Assembly (NCBI GenBank): GCA_947623455.1
Contig: OX392532.1
Location: 31,656,792 to 31,720,791, forward strand
Direction: 5' to 3'
Length of the DNA: 64,000 bases
Source: Mimachlamys varia
Lineage: Eukaryota; Mollusca; Bivalvia; Pectinida; Pectinidae
The notes below the pieces were generated by a model. The model had not been told where the DNA came from and did no database searches. It worked only from the letters and a program-made list of their open reading frames with translations. Both the position numbers and the translations under genes were made by a program. The stretch's first letter is position 1; every line of letters starts with the position of its first letter. This document shows, piece after piece, positions 10,856-21,330 of this stretch.

Positions 10856-11194
10856 CAGGGTCTGACACTAACACTAGTCTGTTTGTCCGAGACTGGTAAA
10901 AATTCTGAAGGACTAGTAATAATGCTCTGTTTATTAGTCCTGTGGACTAGCTGAGTTATTTTTATTTAGTTTTTGTATTCCAATCTATAACTTATACTCA
11001 AGAAGAGAAAATTGTTCAAAGTTAGCACTCAGGATTCACCAAAACTCATATTAGGGCTGGCTCATCGCTTCTCGATTAGTGTTTCAACTGAGGCTGAAGC
11101 CCTCGGGACTAGTCACAATACCACAGGAATAGTACCTTAAAACTTTTACAGGTCCTTTGGACTAATATATTGAAAAAGTTAGTTTCTAACCCTG
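10856..11194. mobile_element. MITE-like element with CAGGG...CCCTG ends
   Basis: Begins CAGGGTCTGACACTAAC and ends in GTTAGTTTCTAACCCTG, its imperfect inverted complement. Flanked on both sides by ATAAT (10851-10855 and 11195-11199), a likely target duplication. The interior repeats GGACTAG / ACTAGTC words. It is 339 bp with no coding capacity. CAGGG ends recall hAT elements, but the visible duplication is 5 bp rather than 8, so the superfamily is left open. Confidence 0.6.
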
Positions 11195-11769
11195 ATAATC
11201 GTTCTGTTATTTTTACAAAGTAAAATTAATAGTGTTGCCTGTAGTAAATATATACCTGGAGCTGATATCATAAAAGTAACAACGCTCTGTCTCTAAAAGT
11301 GTTGACTCAGCAAATCAAACATAAAGTGACATGTATCAAAACATGACTGCATGGTTTGAAGCAAGACTGTTTTTATTTTTCTGGTCTGAAATCTCCTTTT
11401 GATTGTTAATTCTTTGTCCATGTCTTGCCCTTATTGATTAACGGATAAATAAAATGCAGTAAATACTTAACCCGTTATACATACATGTGCATTTTTTATA
11501 TATATTTTTTTAATTTGATTTTTTAGCGATTATCTAACTTATTTTTAAAAGAGTTAATATTAATTGCTGATGCTGACACAATTATCTTCTGGCAGTTCAT
11601 TCCAAATTGTTTCTAAGGATGGTAAATTAATTGATTGTTTAAGGAATATCCTTTTTGTGTCCTTGCAAATAGCTGTGGCAATCAGATGCATCTTTCCAAA
11701 GTGATCAATGTGATATGGCATTTAAACCTTCAGTATTTGGCCCGCAATTTTGCAGAGTTTAATATGGCA

Positions 11770-12740
11770 AGTCATTTGGGTTTTTACCAATAAATACAGA
11801 TATCTCTATTTTAAATAAAGATATCTTTGTACATAAAAAAAAAATAAGATATCTTAAATTCAAATAGAGATATCTGTAATTTAAATAGAGATATCTCTAT
11901 TTTAATTAAAATATCTCTATTTAAAATACAGATATATCTCTAATAAAACACAAAAAAGAGTTATCACTATGTCAACTACAGATATATCTCTATTTAAATT
12001 CAGGATATCTTTATTTTAATTAGAGATATCTGTATTTCTTTGTAAATATAGATATCTGTATTTCAAATAAAGATATTTTTATTAAAATAAAGAAATCTGT
12101 ATTTAAAATATATCTCAATTACAGATATCTGTTTCAAATACAGAAATCTCTATTTGTAATAGAAATACAGAGATCTTAATTTCAATTACAGATATATCTA
12201 TTTGACATGAAACAGATGTCTGTTTTTAACCATCAAATAGGGAAAACGATTGTTCCCTTGGCTCATCCTTTTTGTGCATGACGGGAGAAAAGCCGCTGTG
12301 ACGCAAAATGGGGGGAAAGGACTGATGACATTTATCAGGAGGCACAAGTAAAATAGTATAGAGTATCCTCATAACTTAGATATAGATATCTGTATTTCAT
12401 AATAAATACAGATATATCTAATTCAAATATAGATATCAATATTTATTTAAAATAAAGATATCTTTAATCGAACATCTGTATTTAAAATAAAGATATCTCA
12501 ATTACAATTAAAGATATCTCTAACTAAAAAGGAGATATCTTAATTTGAATAAGAGATATCTGTATTTTGAATGAAGATATCTTTATTTTCAGTAGAAATA
12601 AAGATTCTGTTTTTAAATTAGCTTATCTGTATTTAAATAGAGATATCTTTATTTAAATTACAGATATCTCTAACTTAATAGAAATATCTTCATTTTAAAT
12701 AGCGATATCTTTAAATATATAAAGATATCTTCATTTTAAA
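11770..12740. repeat. GATATC-rich palindromic AT array
   Basis: About 1 kb built from variants of a ~20-bp self-complementary word of the type AAATAGAGATATCT...ATTT, so both strands read alike. The core AGATATCT recurs dozens of times with irregular spacing. A ~120-bp unique island around 12235-12355 interrupts it. It lies in the proposed first PRDM intron and could form many alternative hairpins. Confidence 0.75.
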
Positions 12741-13007
12741 AACCAAAACAGCTTGCCATAATTTGATCATATCATCCAAAGGTTGTCCTAAAGGCAAATG
12801 TTGGTATACATTTTTTACATAGCTTTACAGTATATATGTATCTCTAGCCTCTCACTGAAGGTCAGGTTCTTCATTCCTGGGAGACACTTTGTATAGATCT
12901 CTTCTTTGAACAGACTTGTGTTCTATTTTTTCAATTTATCATATTATAATTTAACACATGTTTGTGTAAATTAATTTGGCTCCCTGTTCTTTTGAAAACT
13001 ATAATTG
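12741..13007. other. Intron sequence, nothing seen
   Basis: AT-rich sequence within the proposed PRDM 5' UTR intron. No exon, RNA or repeat is recognised. Confidence 0.4.
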
Positions 13008-13036
13008 CCCCCCCCCCCCCCCCCCAAAAAAAAAAA
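13008..13036. repeat. Homopolymer pair C18-A11
   Basis: Eighteen C residues directly followed by eleven A residues. Length is likely variable and may be affected by assembly error. Confidence 0.9.
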
Positions 13037-13514
13037 CCTGCCCACTTGCTATGAATAGTTCCAAAATAACTTTTCACCCAAAGTGAAACTAAGTGTATTT
13101 CATAGTACAGATTACAGATACCTGATAGCCTTATCCAAATATTTAATACTATAACTAGGTGGCCTAATCCTAATTAACCTCACATCAAACCTTTAACTAA
13201 AATCTGGTCTGAAACAAATCCTGTTCTGAGCGTCCTGTGGCTCTGTCACCAGACAATAATTAAACTCAGACCTATAACACTTTACTAACTAGGCCTAGAT
13301 CTAGATCTCTTTTCAATTTTGAGTGGGAACTAGCATAGCCATAGGTCTGCCTTCAAAATGTCCGTCCATTTAATTTCAAAGCAGTGTGTTAATAAATACG
13401 CATACGACAACATATTCTTTCAGCATAATGACAAGCTTGGAAAAGCAATACTTTCTTTAAGTGCATCTTTAGCTTTCTTAGTATGTTGAAGGAATAACAC
13501 ATCAGATATTTTAC

Positions 13515-13610
13515 CTTCAGGAAGACGCTGCGTGTGGAAATGTTGCGACTCCTAACAAAGGGCAGATAACCGGATCTGTTTCCGCATCCAAAGAAACATC
13601 CGTCGCAACA
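13515..13610 (-). other. Proposed noncoding first exon of the PRDM gene
   Basis: On the minus strand a GC-richer stretch ends in CTGAAG/GTAAAA, a good donor. Its only early ATG is followed by an in-frame stop after about ten codons, so it would be 5' UTR. The transcription start is not determined; the upper boundary given is approximate. Confidence 0.4.
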
Positions 13611-13906
13611 ACTAGCCTAGTTTATCGATAGAAACCATAGAAAACCAAATTGTTCTTGGGGCTTATTCTATTTGCTTCATCTTTTCTGAAATTGATAGAA
13701 TTAAATAGTCGACTAATGCTGAAAAATAAATAAAAAAGAAATCGAACGAGTCAACAGCAAAGAGTTCCACTTCCGGTGCGTATTTGAAGCGTCGGGCGCC
13801 ATTGTTTATGTTTATTTTTACCGGCATTTGGAATCCGTTGTAATCAGCATTGTTTTCTGCGAATCTTGAGTACAGGCGTGTTTATTAACACGACTGAACT
13901 TTCAAA
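13611..13906. promoter_or_regulatory. Likely bidirectional promoter, PRDM gene / SNRPD3
   Basis: About 300 bp lie between the proposed PRDM first exon (minus) and the SNRPD3 ATG (plus). This stretch holds an ETS/GABP-type ACTTCCGG at 13769-13776, a TATCGATA at 13623-13630, and a CpG-rich GCGTCGGGCGCCATTG block at 13789-13804. No TATA box is well placed. A TATA-less ETS-bearing promoter suits a housekeeping spliceosome gene. Function is inferred, not shown. Confidence 0.5.
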
Positions 13907-14753
13907 ATGTCTATTGGTGTACCGATTAAGGTGCTTCACGAAGCTGAAGGCCATATTGTGACATGTGAAACAACCACCGGTGAAGTGTACAGAGGAAAGC
14001 TTGTTGAAGCTGAAGATAATATGAACACTCAAATGTGCAATATTACTGTTACATACAGAGATGGAAGAGTTGCACAGTTAGAGAATGTTTTCCTTAGAGG
14101 AAGCAAGATCAGATTTTTCATACTGCCAGATATGTTAAAAAATGCTCCAATGTTTAAAAGAATTCAAGGGAGAAGTGGAGGAGGCGGCGGTGCTGGTCGA
14201 GGAAAATCTGCAATTCTTCGAGCACAAGGTATAAATGGGAGCCTTTATTTTCGTGCTTTTCTTGCAGTGTTTTGAAATTAAACCAAAATCAGTTATTTCT
14301 CTTCAATTGAATCTTCAATCGTTGTAAAAACATTGTTATTGTGTTCTTCTGTGTCCATTATTATTTCATTAGACACATGTATTCAACTCGTATTTATATT
14401 TGGCTTCCTATATTACAGCCATGCATTGTTTACATCTTCCTTGTCAATCCATTGACTGTTATGGTAGTGTTCATAAACGTATAAATAAAAACGGTAAACA
14501 ATTGTCATTTTCTATTTTAATGCCAGTACCTCTAGGCATTGAATTTATATTGTCAAAGTTAGTGTTGTTCAGAGAAAGTTCTTAAAATGAAGAATGCATT
14601 GCAACTGCAATAAATGTTGTGAATTGTCTTCTTATTTAATCCATTATTTATTATATTGTTCTATTTTTGACAGCTGCAAGAGGTCGTGGTCGAGGAGGCG
14701 GCGACCGTGGTGGTAGAGGAGGCGGTGGCAATGTGTTCCAAAAGAGGCGCTAA
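13907..14753 (+). CDS. SNRPD3: Small nuclear ribonucleoprotein Sm D3
   Basis: Two exons, 13907-14228 and 14674-14753, give a 133-aa protein starting [20 protein letters not shown] and ending NVFQKRR. Sm D3 is one of the seven Sm ring proteins assembled by the SMN complex on U1, U2, U4 and U5 snRNAs, working in nuclear pre-mRNA splicing. The Sm1 motif spans about residues 5-50 and Sm2 about 60-85 ([15 protein letters not shown]). Exon 2 encodes the arginine-glycine tail ([16 protein letters not shown]), the usual site of symmetric dimethylation. Length fits the family (about 126 aa in vertebrates, from memory). The junction is phase 1 (CAAG/GTATAA to TTGACAG/CT), and joining restores AQAARGRG. 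The gene is divergent from the PRDM gene and likely shares its promoter region. Confidence 0.97.
14229..14673 (+). other. SNRPD3 intron
   Basis: AT-rich 445-nt intron. I looked for a C/D-box or H/ACA snoRNA, common in such introns, and saw neither box set convincingly. Confidence 0.85.
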
Positions 14754-15929
14754 CTATCGGAGTAATGTCATCACAGAACTTAAGAAAATACATAGAATGA
14801 ATGTGAATATTGAAAGCTGTGTTCCGGTTTCATTTCATCCACAGGCTTCAAGGGACAAAGCGGATCAACTTGTATGTGTTTGTGTACCAGGAGACAGGGA
14901 CTCCGACATTTAAATGTTAAATGTGTATTGGTCATTTTCATCATTGTTATCATTAATCATGAAGTTGTAATCATGTTTCTACTAGACATTGAGACAATTA
15001 AAAAAGATTGATATAGAAAAGACAATTTCTATGTTTATTTTTTCTTTTTATCTAGACACCAAATGAATGAATGCCATTTTGTGGGAAATAACGGTTACTG
15101 TATATAAAATGTCAGTTTTATGATTTTGGGCCTTGGAAATTCAAAGCTGAGTCTTCCGCATTATTTTGTAAACTTTTAGTTTTTTTGAACAAAATTTTTA
15201 CAGCTCAACAGAAAACTGCCTTGGTTATCCTTCAATGTTTTAAAAGTGCAAGTGTACCTAAGTAAATTTATGTTTAAGATCACCAATAAGCAGAAGTGAT
15301 CCATTCAGTCATTCTACGAAGGTCAATAGCTAATATATTTGTATAATGGTGAAATCAACAGATTTCAACACATCCTACATTGATTCTGCATGATTATCTT
15401 CCAAATGAAATTGAGAAACATCCTTCCAAAACTGGATACAGAAAGTAATTTAAACTCTTTTAAAATTGACATTTATAAAAAATGATTAATTTTGATAATT
15501 CTGAGATATATAATGACCAGTCTTTAAAAAAAACAGCACAACTAATGCTAAAGAGAAAAAAAAGCAATAATCAGGTAATAAGGGAGTAGAAATTTAAGCT
15601 TTTTCTAGATAGGGGACATGCATGGGTGATGTTTTTAGCTTTAAATTACCTACATGCTGTAAATGAGACGAGCAATAAACAGTGTCGTTAAATGATGAAT
15701 ATTCAAGTCAAGGTTATTTAACTGAAATATGGGGAAAATGAAGCCAAAATTGGTCTTGTATTTTGAATTGTATTCAAAATAGACCATGTACAACAAAAAC
15801 CATCTTGAAGTAATATTATTCCAAATTTTTGGAACGAGTGGAGTGTGTTAGAACGACATACACCATCCAATGCCGAAGTGAATGAGGTACCCTGTAATGC
15901 AACAGAAATTACAGAATGCATATATATGA
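14754..15929 (+). other. SNRPD3 3' UTR and intergenic
   Basis: Follows the SNRPD3 stop. An ATTAAA at 14998-15003 is a possible polyadenylation signal. The rest is AT-rich with scattered poly-A runs and no recognisable gene. Confidence 0.45.
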
Positions 15930-16540
15930 ACACAAGAGGCCCATAGGCCTTAAGTCATCTGACAATCTATAATTTTTTGTTGGTAATTGAAAGCAGATCA
16001 AGGTCATTCATTTAAACAAACTTGGTAGTCCTTCATCCCAGCTTGCTACAGGCCAAATATCTGTTCACTGGGCCCTTCGGTTATTGTGAAGAAGTTCCTT
16101 GAAGATTTTGAACACATTTGACCCCTGTGGCCTTGAATATTGGTCAAGGTAATTCATTTGAACAAACTTTGTAGCCCTTCTTTTAAGCATGCTACATGCC
16201 AAATATCGGTACACTGGGTCTTTCGGTTATTGAGAAGAAGTTTCAAGATTTTAACAAATTTGACTCCTGTGCCAAGGAAAGTGCATTTAGGTCAAGGTCA
16301 TTCATTTTAACAACTTGGTAGCCCTTCATCCCAACATGTTATTGGGCAAATATTGGTACCCTGGAGTTTTCGGTTATTGAGAAGAATTAAACAAATTTGA
16401 CCTGTGTGATCTTGAAAGTAGGTCAAGGTCATTAATTTGAACAAACTTAAGTTCTTTCCCAGCACGCTCCATGCATAGTATCATTACCCTAGGCCTTATA
16501 GTTACGGAGAAGTTGCTTGAAACATTTGACCCCTGTACCC
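15930..16540 (+). repeat. Left part of dispersed repeat (ACAAGAGGCCCA-ended)
   Basis: Starts with ACAAGAGGCCCATAGGCC and runs through about four ~155-160 bp units, each with TCAAGGTCATTCATTT, AACAAACTTGGTAGCCC, a CATCCCAGCATG word, a CGGTTATTGAGAAGAAG word and CATTTGACCCCTGTG. It is the inverse of 1690-2426 and continues at 18553 after an interruption. Confidence 0.8.
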
Positions 16541-18552
16541 TTGTTAGCTCACCTGGTCCGAAGGACCGAGGTGAGCTTATGCCATACCGTGTCGTCCATC
16601 CGTCGTCCGTCAACAATTGTTTAAACGACTTCTTCTCCATAACCACTGATAGGAAATCAACCAAATTTGGCAGGAATCATCCTTAGGTGCCCAGGATCCA
16701 AAATTGTACTAATGGTGGGACTGACCCCCTAGGGGGCTGAGGGCAGGGCCAAAAAGGGTTATTTAGCTATATTAGTTTAAGCGACTTCTTCTCACTAACC
16801 ACTGATTGGAAATCAGCCTTATTTAAAAGGAAGCATCCTTAGGTGCTTAGGATTCAAAATTGTACTCATGGTGGGACTGACCCCCCAGGGGGCTGAGGGG
16901 TGGGGCCATAAAGAATTATTTAGCTATATTGATATTAGCGACTTCTTCTCCATAACCACTGGTTGGAAATCAACCTTATTTGGCAGGAAGCATCCTTAGG
17001 TGCCCAGGAATCAAAATTGTACTAATGGTGGGACTGACCCCCTAGGGGGCTGAGGGGCTGGGCCAAAAAGGGTTATTTAGCTATATTGGTTTAAGCGACT
17101 TCTTCTCCATAACAACTGATTGGAAATCAGCCTTATTTAACAGGAAGCATCCTTAGGTGCTTAGGATTCAAAATTGTACTCATGGTGGGACTGAACCCCC
17201 AGGGGGCTGAGGTGTGGGGCCATAAAGAATTATTTAGCTATATCGATATTAGCGACTTCTTCTCCATAACCACTGGTTGGAAATCAACCTTATTTGGCAG
17301 GAAGCATCCTTAGGTGCTTAGGATTCAAAATTGTACTCATGGTGGGACTGAACCCCCAGGGGGCTGAGGTGTGGGGCCATAAAGAATTATTTAGCTATAT
17401 CGATATTAGCGACTTCTTCTCCATAACCACTGGTTGGAAATCAACCTTATTTGGCAGGAAGCATCCTTAGGTGCCCAGGATTCAAAATTGTACTAATGGT
17501 TGGACTGACCCCCTAGGGGGCTGAGGGGCGGGGCCAAAAAGGTTATTTAGCTCTATTGGTTTAAGCGACTTCTTCTCCATAACCACTGATTGGAAATCAT
17601 CCTTATTTGGTAGGAAGCATCCTTAGGTGCTCATGATTCAAAATTGTATTTATGGTTGGACTGACCCCCTAGGGGGCTGAGGGGCGGGGCCAAAAAGGTT
17701 ATTTAGCTCTATTGGTTTAAGCGACTTCTTCTCCATAACCACTGATTGGAAATCATCCTTATTTGGTAGGAAGCATCCTTAGGTGCTCATGATTCAAAAT
17801 TGTATTTATGGTTGGACTGACCCCCTAGGGGGTTAAGGGCGGGGCCAAAATGAGTTATTTATCTATATCATGGTTAAAGCAACTTCTTCTCCATAACCAC
17901 TGATTGGAAATCAGACTTATTTGGCAGGAAGCATCCCTAGGTGCTCAGGATTCAAAATTGTACAAATGGTGGGACTGACCCTCTAGGGGGCTGAGGGGTG
18001 GGGCCATAAAGGGTTATTTAGCTATATTATGGTTTAAGCGACTTCTTCTCCATAACCACCGATTGGAAATCAACCTTATTTGGCAGGAAGCATTTGTAGG
18101 TGCTAAGGATTCAAATTTTAATAATGGTTGGACTAGCTGACCCCCTAAGGGGCTGAGGGGCGGGGACCAAAAAGAGTTATTTAGCTATATTGATATTAGC
18201 GACTTCTTCTCAATAACCACTGATTGGAAATCAACCTTATTTGGCAGGAAGCATTCCTAGGTGCTCAGGATTCAAATTTTACTAATGGTGGGACTAGCTG
18301 ACTCCCTAGGGGGCTGAGGGGCAAGGCCAAAAAGGGTTATTTAGCTATATCATGGTTTTAGTGACTCACTGATGGGAAATCAGCCTTATTTGGCAGGAAG
18401 CATCCCTTGGTGCTAAGGATTCAAAATTGTACTAATGGTGGGACTGATCACCCAGATGGCTGAGGGGCGGGGCAAGGAAGAAAATATTTTCCATGATAAC
18501 CTAAATACCATTGTATCCAGGTGAGCGATACAGGCCCTCTGGGCCTCTTGTC
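16541..18552 (+). mobile_element. Nested dispersed element with ~12 internal ~155-bp units
   Basis: Begins with a strong hairpin at 16546-16577 (AGCTCACCT-GGTCC, loop GAA, GGACC-GAGGTGAGCT). Ends GTGAGCGATACAGGCCCTCT then GGGCCTCTTGT, with AGGCCC-TCT-GGGCCT forming a second hairpin. Between them lie about twelve units of ~155 bp marked by CGACTTCTTCTCCATAACCA, GGAAGCATCCTTAGGTGC and GACCCCCTAGGGGGCTGAGG. It interrupts the repeat at 15930-18905. No transposase frame is present. The family resembles hairpin-ended repeats widespread in bivalves; its transposition mechanism is unknown to me. Confidence 0.75.
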
Positions 18553-18905
18553 GTTGAACAAACTTGGTAGCCCTTCATCCCAGCATGTTACAGGCATAAT
18601 ATCACCCTAGGCCTTATAGTAATAGAAAGAATTTTACTACATTTGACCCCTGTTACCTTGAAAGAAGGTCAAGGTCATTTATTTGAACAAACTTGAAAGC
18701 CCTTCATCCAAGCATGCAACAGGCCAAATATCGGTTCCCTGGGCCTTTTGGTTATTGAGAAGAAGTTTCTTTTAAGAGTTTTACATATTTGACTCCTGTG
18801 ACCTTGAAAGTAGGTCAAAGTCATTGATAAGATTAAACTCTACATCAGGTACCTACTGGCCAAATATCAGTACCCTGGGCCTTTTCGTTTTTGAGAAGAG
18901 GGTTG
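18553..18905 (+). repeat. Right part of the interrupted dispersed repeat
   Basis: Resumes with TTGAACAAACTTGGTAGCCC, the sequence expected downstream of the break at 16540, and carries two to three more units. About 20 bp of the host unit is missing at the junction, so the insertion came with a small deletion or into an already varied unit. Confidence 0.75.
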
Positions 18906-19217
18906 TTAAAGTAAAAGTTTACTAACGAATGCACGATAGCAATAGGTCATGAGGTTGATCAGAACTATGGGCAAGTGTTATGGTCGCAATCTTTGTCTCA
19001 TTGAGAAATATTCTCAATAACTACTGTAACAGATCCGATTGTCATCAAAACTTCGCATACGTAATAATCTTGAAAAACTAATTTGTTATGGGGGAAGGGG
19101 GCATATATATATATATGTCTCACAGACTTTTCTAGTTTATTAAAGTAAAGTAGTTCTTAAAAGGCAAATTTTATAACAATTTACAATTTAGAAATTCTTT
19201 ACCTATTGTATTTAAGC
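18906..19217. other. Intergenic, no gene seen
   Basis: AT-rich; includes a short (TA)n run near 19103-19118. A TTGTCTCATTGAGAAAT word recurs near 25853, hinting at another dispersed repeat. Confidence 0.4.
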
Positions 19218-19277
19218 ATTAAACATCATTCTGTTCCGTGTTATAGGACCATAACACGGAACAGAATGATGTTTAAT
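19218..19277. repeat. Perfect 27-bp hairpin
   Basis: Left arm 19218-19244 and right arm 19251-19277 are exact inverted complements around the loop AGGACC. The stem begins ATTAAACATCATTCTGTTCC. It is followed by CTTATATTTACATTTT and, ~150 bp on, TGACGTCACAAT. The hairpin element at 21788 has the same order of parts. Confidence 0.9.
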
Positions 19278-20074
19278 CCTTATATTTACATTTTTCCATT
19301 GGTTTTGATAATAAATTCATATTTATATTCTACGTTTGTTTTGAAAATTTAAGGTAGATTTCTGATAAACGGAACAGCCAACAGCCAGTATCGGCCGGCT
19401 ATTTCCAACGTTATGATTATGACGTCACAATCGTAATGACGTGATAATGACCACTCCAGTGTTATGCTCTCATAACACGGAGCTGGTCTTGGTAGTGTTA
19501 TATAGTGGCAATACAGAGCAAATGTAAATATATAGTAATAGCGTGCACTATTATGGAGACCAATTCATAACATGGTTTATGTCGAATCCATTGTAGCTAA
19601 AAACAAAATACCTAAGAGTATCCAAAATTCATTAAGTTTATGTAACCGATTACTTAATCGATTATCAAATCAGTAAGAGGAATCGATTCTTACCGATGAT
19701 CGGGGCCAGAGCAAACTCGGGTTAGCAGCAGATGAAAAGTCTGTTGTGTCATTTGCCTCTTTTTGTCCCATTACTACTATTTTTTTCATCATTTTGGGGT
19801 TAAAAGTCAAAAGTGTTCCAGTTACAATAAGATATGTAAAAATAAAGAACCACCATTAGATCAAAATGTTCCACTTTGTTACATAATATTGCCAGTATAT
19901 CAAACATGATCAAATTATACGACAAAACAAATGGCAACACAATGACACTTTAATTACCAGTCTTTAAAAAAATGCGTAAAAATGAGATAGTAGAGCTTTT
20001 TCATATTGCAACAATGCAAAAAAAAAAAATGGCCATAAAAAGCATTTGTCGTGAAAAAACTGTCTATACCAACC
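19278..20074. other. Intergenic, hairpin-family flank
   Basis: Contains TATGACGTCACAATCGTAATGACG (broken here as TATGACGTCACAAT, then CGTAATGACG) near 19415-19441, and a second inverted TAACACGG word near 19474. No gene seen. Confidence 0.4.
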
Positions 20075-20144
20075 ACAGGCACTAGCCTCGACTGTCAAAC
20101 ACCTATAATATTAAATGTGTTTGACAGACGAGGCTAGTGCCTGT
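20075..20144. repeat. 28-bp inverted repeat (foldback)
   Basis: Arms 20075-20102 and 20117-20144 pair over 27 of 28 positions (single A-A mismatch) around a 14-nt AT loop. The left arm begins ACAGGCACTAGCCTCG. Confidence 0.9.
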
Positions 20145-20467
20145 GTACCAACTATAGCCGTCTAGATTTTGACTCATTTCTCAAGTACACATACAGTTAC
20201 GTGCCAAAAGTCTTTCAATCTTTTTTATTTTGCTTTATATTCTTAGTATTTCCAACTTTTTTCAATGAATTTTCCTGACTTCGTTTATTGATACATCATA
20301 GGTGATGTTTGGGGCAAAAACAGTGAAAATTTTAATTGATCTAAACTACTGTTAGAAAAGAAGATGAGGCACATAAACTCCCTAATGTAGGCGATTTTCA
20401 ATATCATGTAAAAACGAGTTAAGTACAATTGTATGTATACTATGAACGGAATCACAACATGGACTGA
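20145..20467. other. Intergenic, no gene seen
   Basis: AT-rich, nothing recognisable on either strand. Confidence 0.4.
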
Positions 20468-20871
20468 TCACAGGGACCTGAGAATTTGTTGCAGCTAGTT
20501 TTGGACCTAAAATAGGGTGTTTAGAGTAATTTTACACATTTGGGGGGTTAAGATCAATTTTCGATAAAAATGCCCCCTCAGTAAGACCAATTTTCGATAA
20601 ATATGCCCCCTCAGTATGACTACTGAGGGGGCATATTTATCGAAAATTTGGGGGTTAAGATCAATTTTCGATAAAAATGACTACTGAGGGGGCATATTTA
20701 TCGAAAATTGGGGGGTTAAGATCAATTTTCGATAAAAATGCCCCCTCAGTAGTCATACTGAGGGGGCATATTTATCGAAAATTTATCTTAACCCCCCAAA
20801 TGTGTAAAATTACTCTTAACACCCTATTTTAGGTCCAAAACTAGCTGTAACAAATTCTCAGGTCCCTGTGG
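20468..20871. mobile_element. Foldback TIR element with CACAGGGACCTG ends
   Basis: Terminal inverted repeats of 86 bp (20469-20554 and 20785-20870) match at 84 positions and begin CACAGGGACCTGAGAATTTG. The interior holds several inverted and direct copies of TTTTCGATAAA and GCCCCCTCAGTA, making nested hairpins. A TA dinucleotide abuts the right end, but the left flank reads GA, so a TA duplication is only suggested. No coding capacity. The ends match the larger element at 29539-31517. Confidence 0.8.
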
Positions 20872-21142
20872 TACTGATAAGAGATGAATGTGGTCATACA
20901 GCCCTTGTCCGAGTTATACATATGTCTGTGTTTACAACAGGCCGCATACCTATCTGGAAAACGTTTTTATTTGTAAATAAAAGTTATCCGATTTTCGTGA
21001 TCATGCCAGATGACTAATGCCTTGTTTTTATGTGCATGCTGCAATGGAAGTAAATATAAACAAAGGTGAATTCTGGCATATTCTACACTTTACATGATTT
21101 GAAATTAAAAAGAACTAGTTTAATTTGACTTCTTAATTCATA
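20872..21142. other. Intergenic, no gene seen
   Basis: AT-rich spacer between two repeat elements. Confidence 0.4.
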
Positions 21143-21330
21143 AATTAAAGGGGTTTTACGCACCTGACCCTCCTGCTTCTGCATTAGTTTAGACATTTTG
21201 GATTCCTCCTTTTGGCCCCTAGCATCCATGAAGAGTCCTAGAAGGACGAAACAGCTGTATGGGGCAGTTTAATCTATTACTAAATTTAAAAGGTGCAGCA
21301 CATGTGTGTGTTACGTCATCTTCTATTAAT
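21143..21330. repeat. Dispersed repeat copy, forward
   Basis: Carries ATTAAAGGGGTTTTACGC, ACCTGACCCT, GACGAAACAGCTGTATG and GTTACGTCATCTT. The same words in inverse order and complement occur at 27430-27606. Partial copies lie near 22530-22600 and 27775-27825, so this is a dispersed family. Confidence 0.65.

Larger units (their letters stand above)
10821..13514 (-). other. PRDM 5' UTR intron (proposed)
   Basis: The first coding exon begins at 10820 after a TTGTAG acceptor, 17 nt before the ATG. A candidate donor CTGAAG/GTAAAA lies at 13514, giving an intron of ~2.7 kb with a MITE, a GATATC-rich array and a C/A homopolymer. Only transcript data could confirm it. Confidence 0.45.

Noticed and set aside
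14229..14673. snoRNA in the SNRPD3 intron
   Set aside because: No C/D or H/ACA box set with the right spacing was found.
15930..18905. Autonomous transposon
   Set aside because: Only short frames interrupted by the internal repeats; no transposase, reverse transcriptase or helicase motif.
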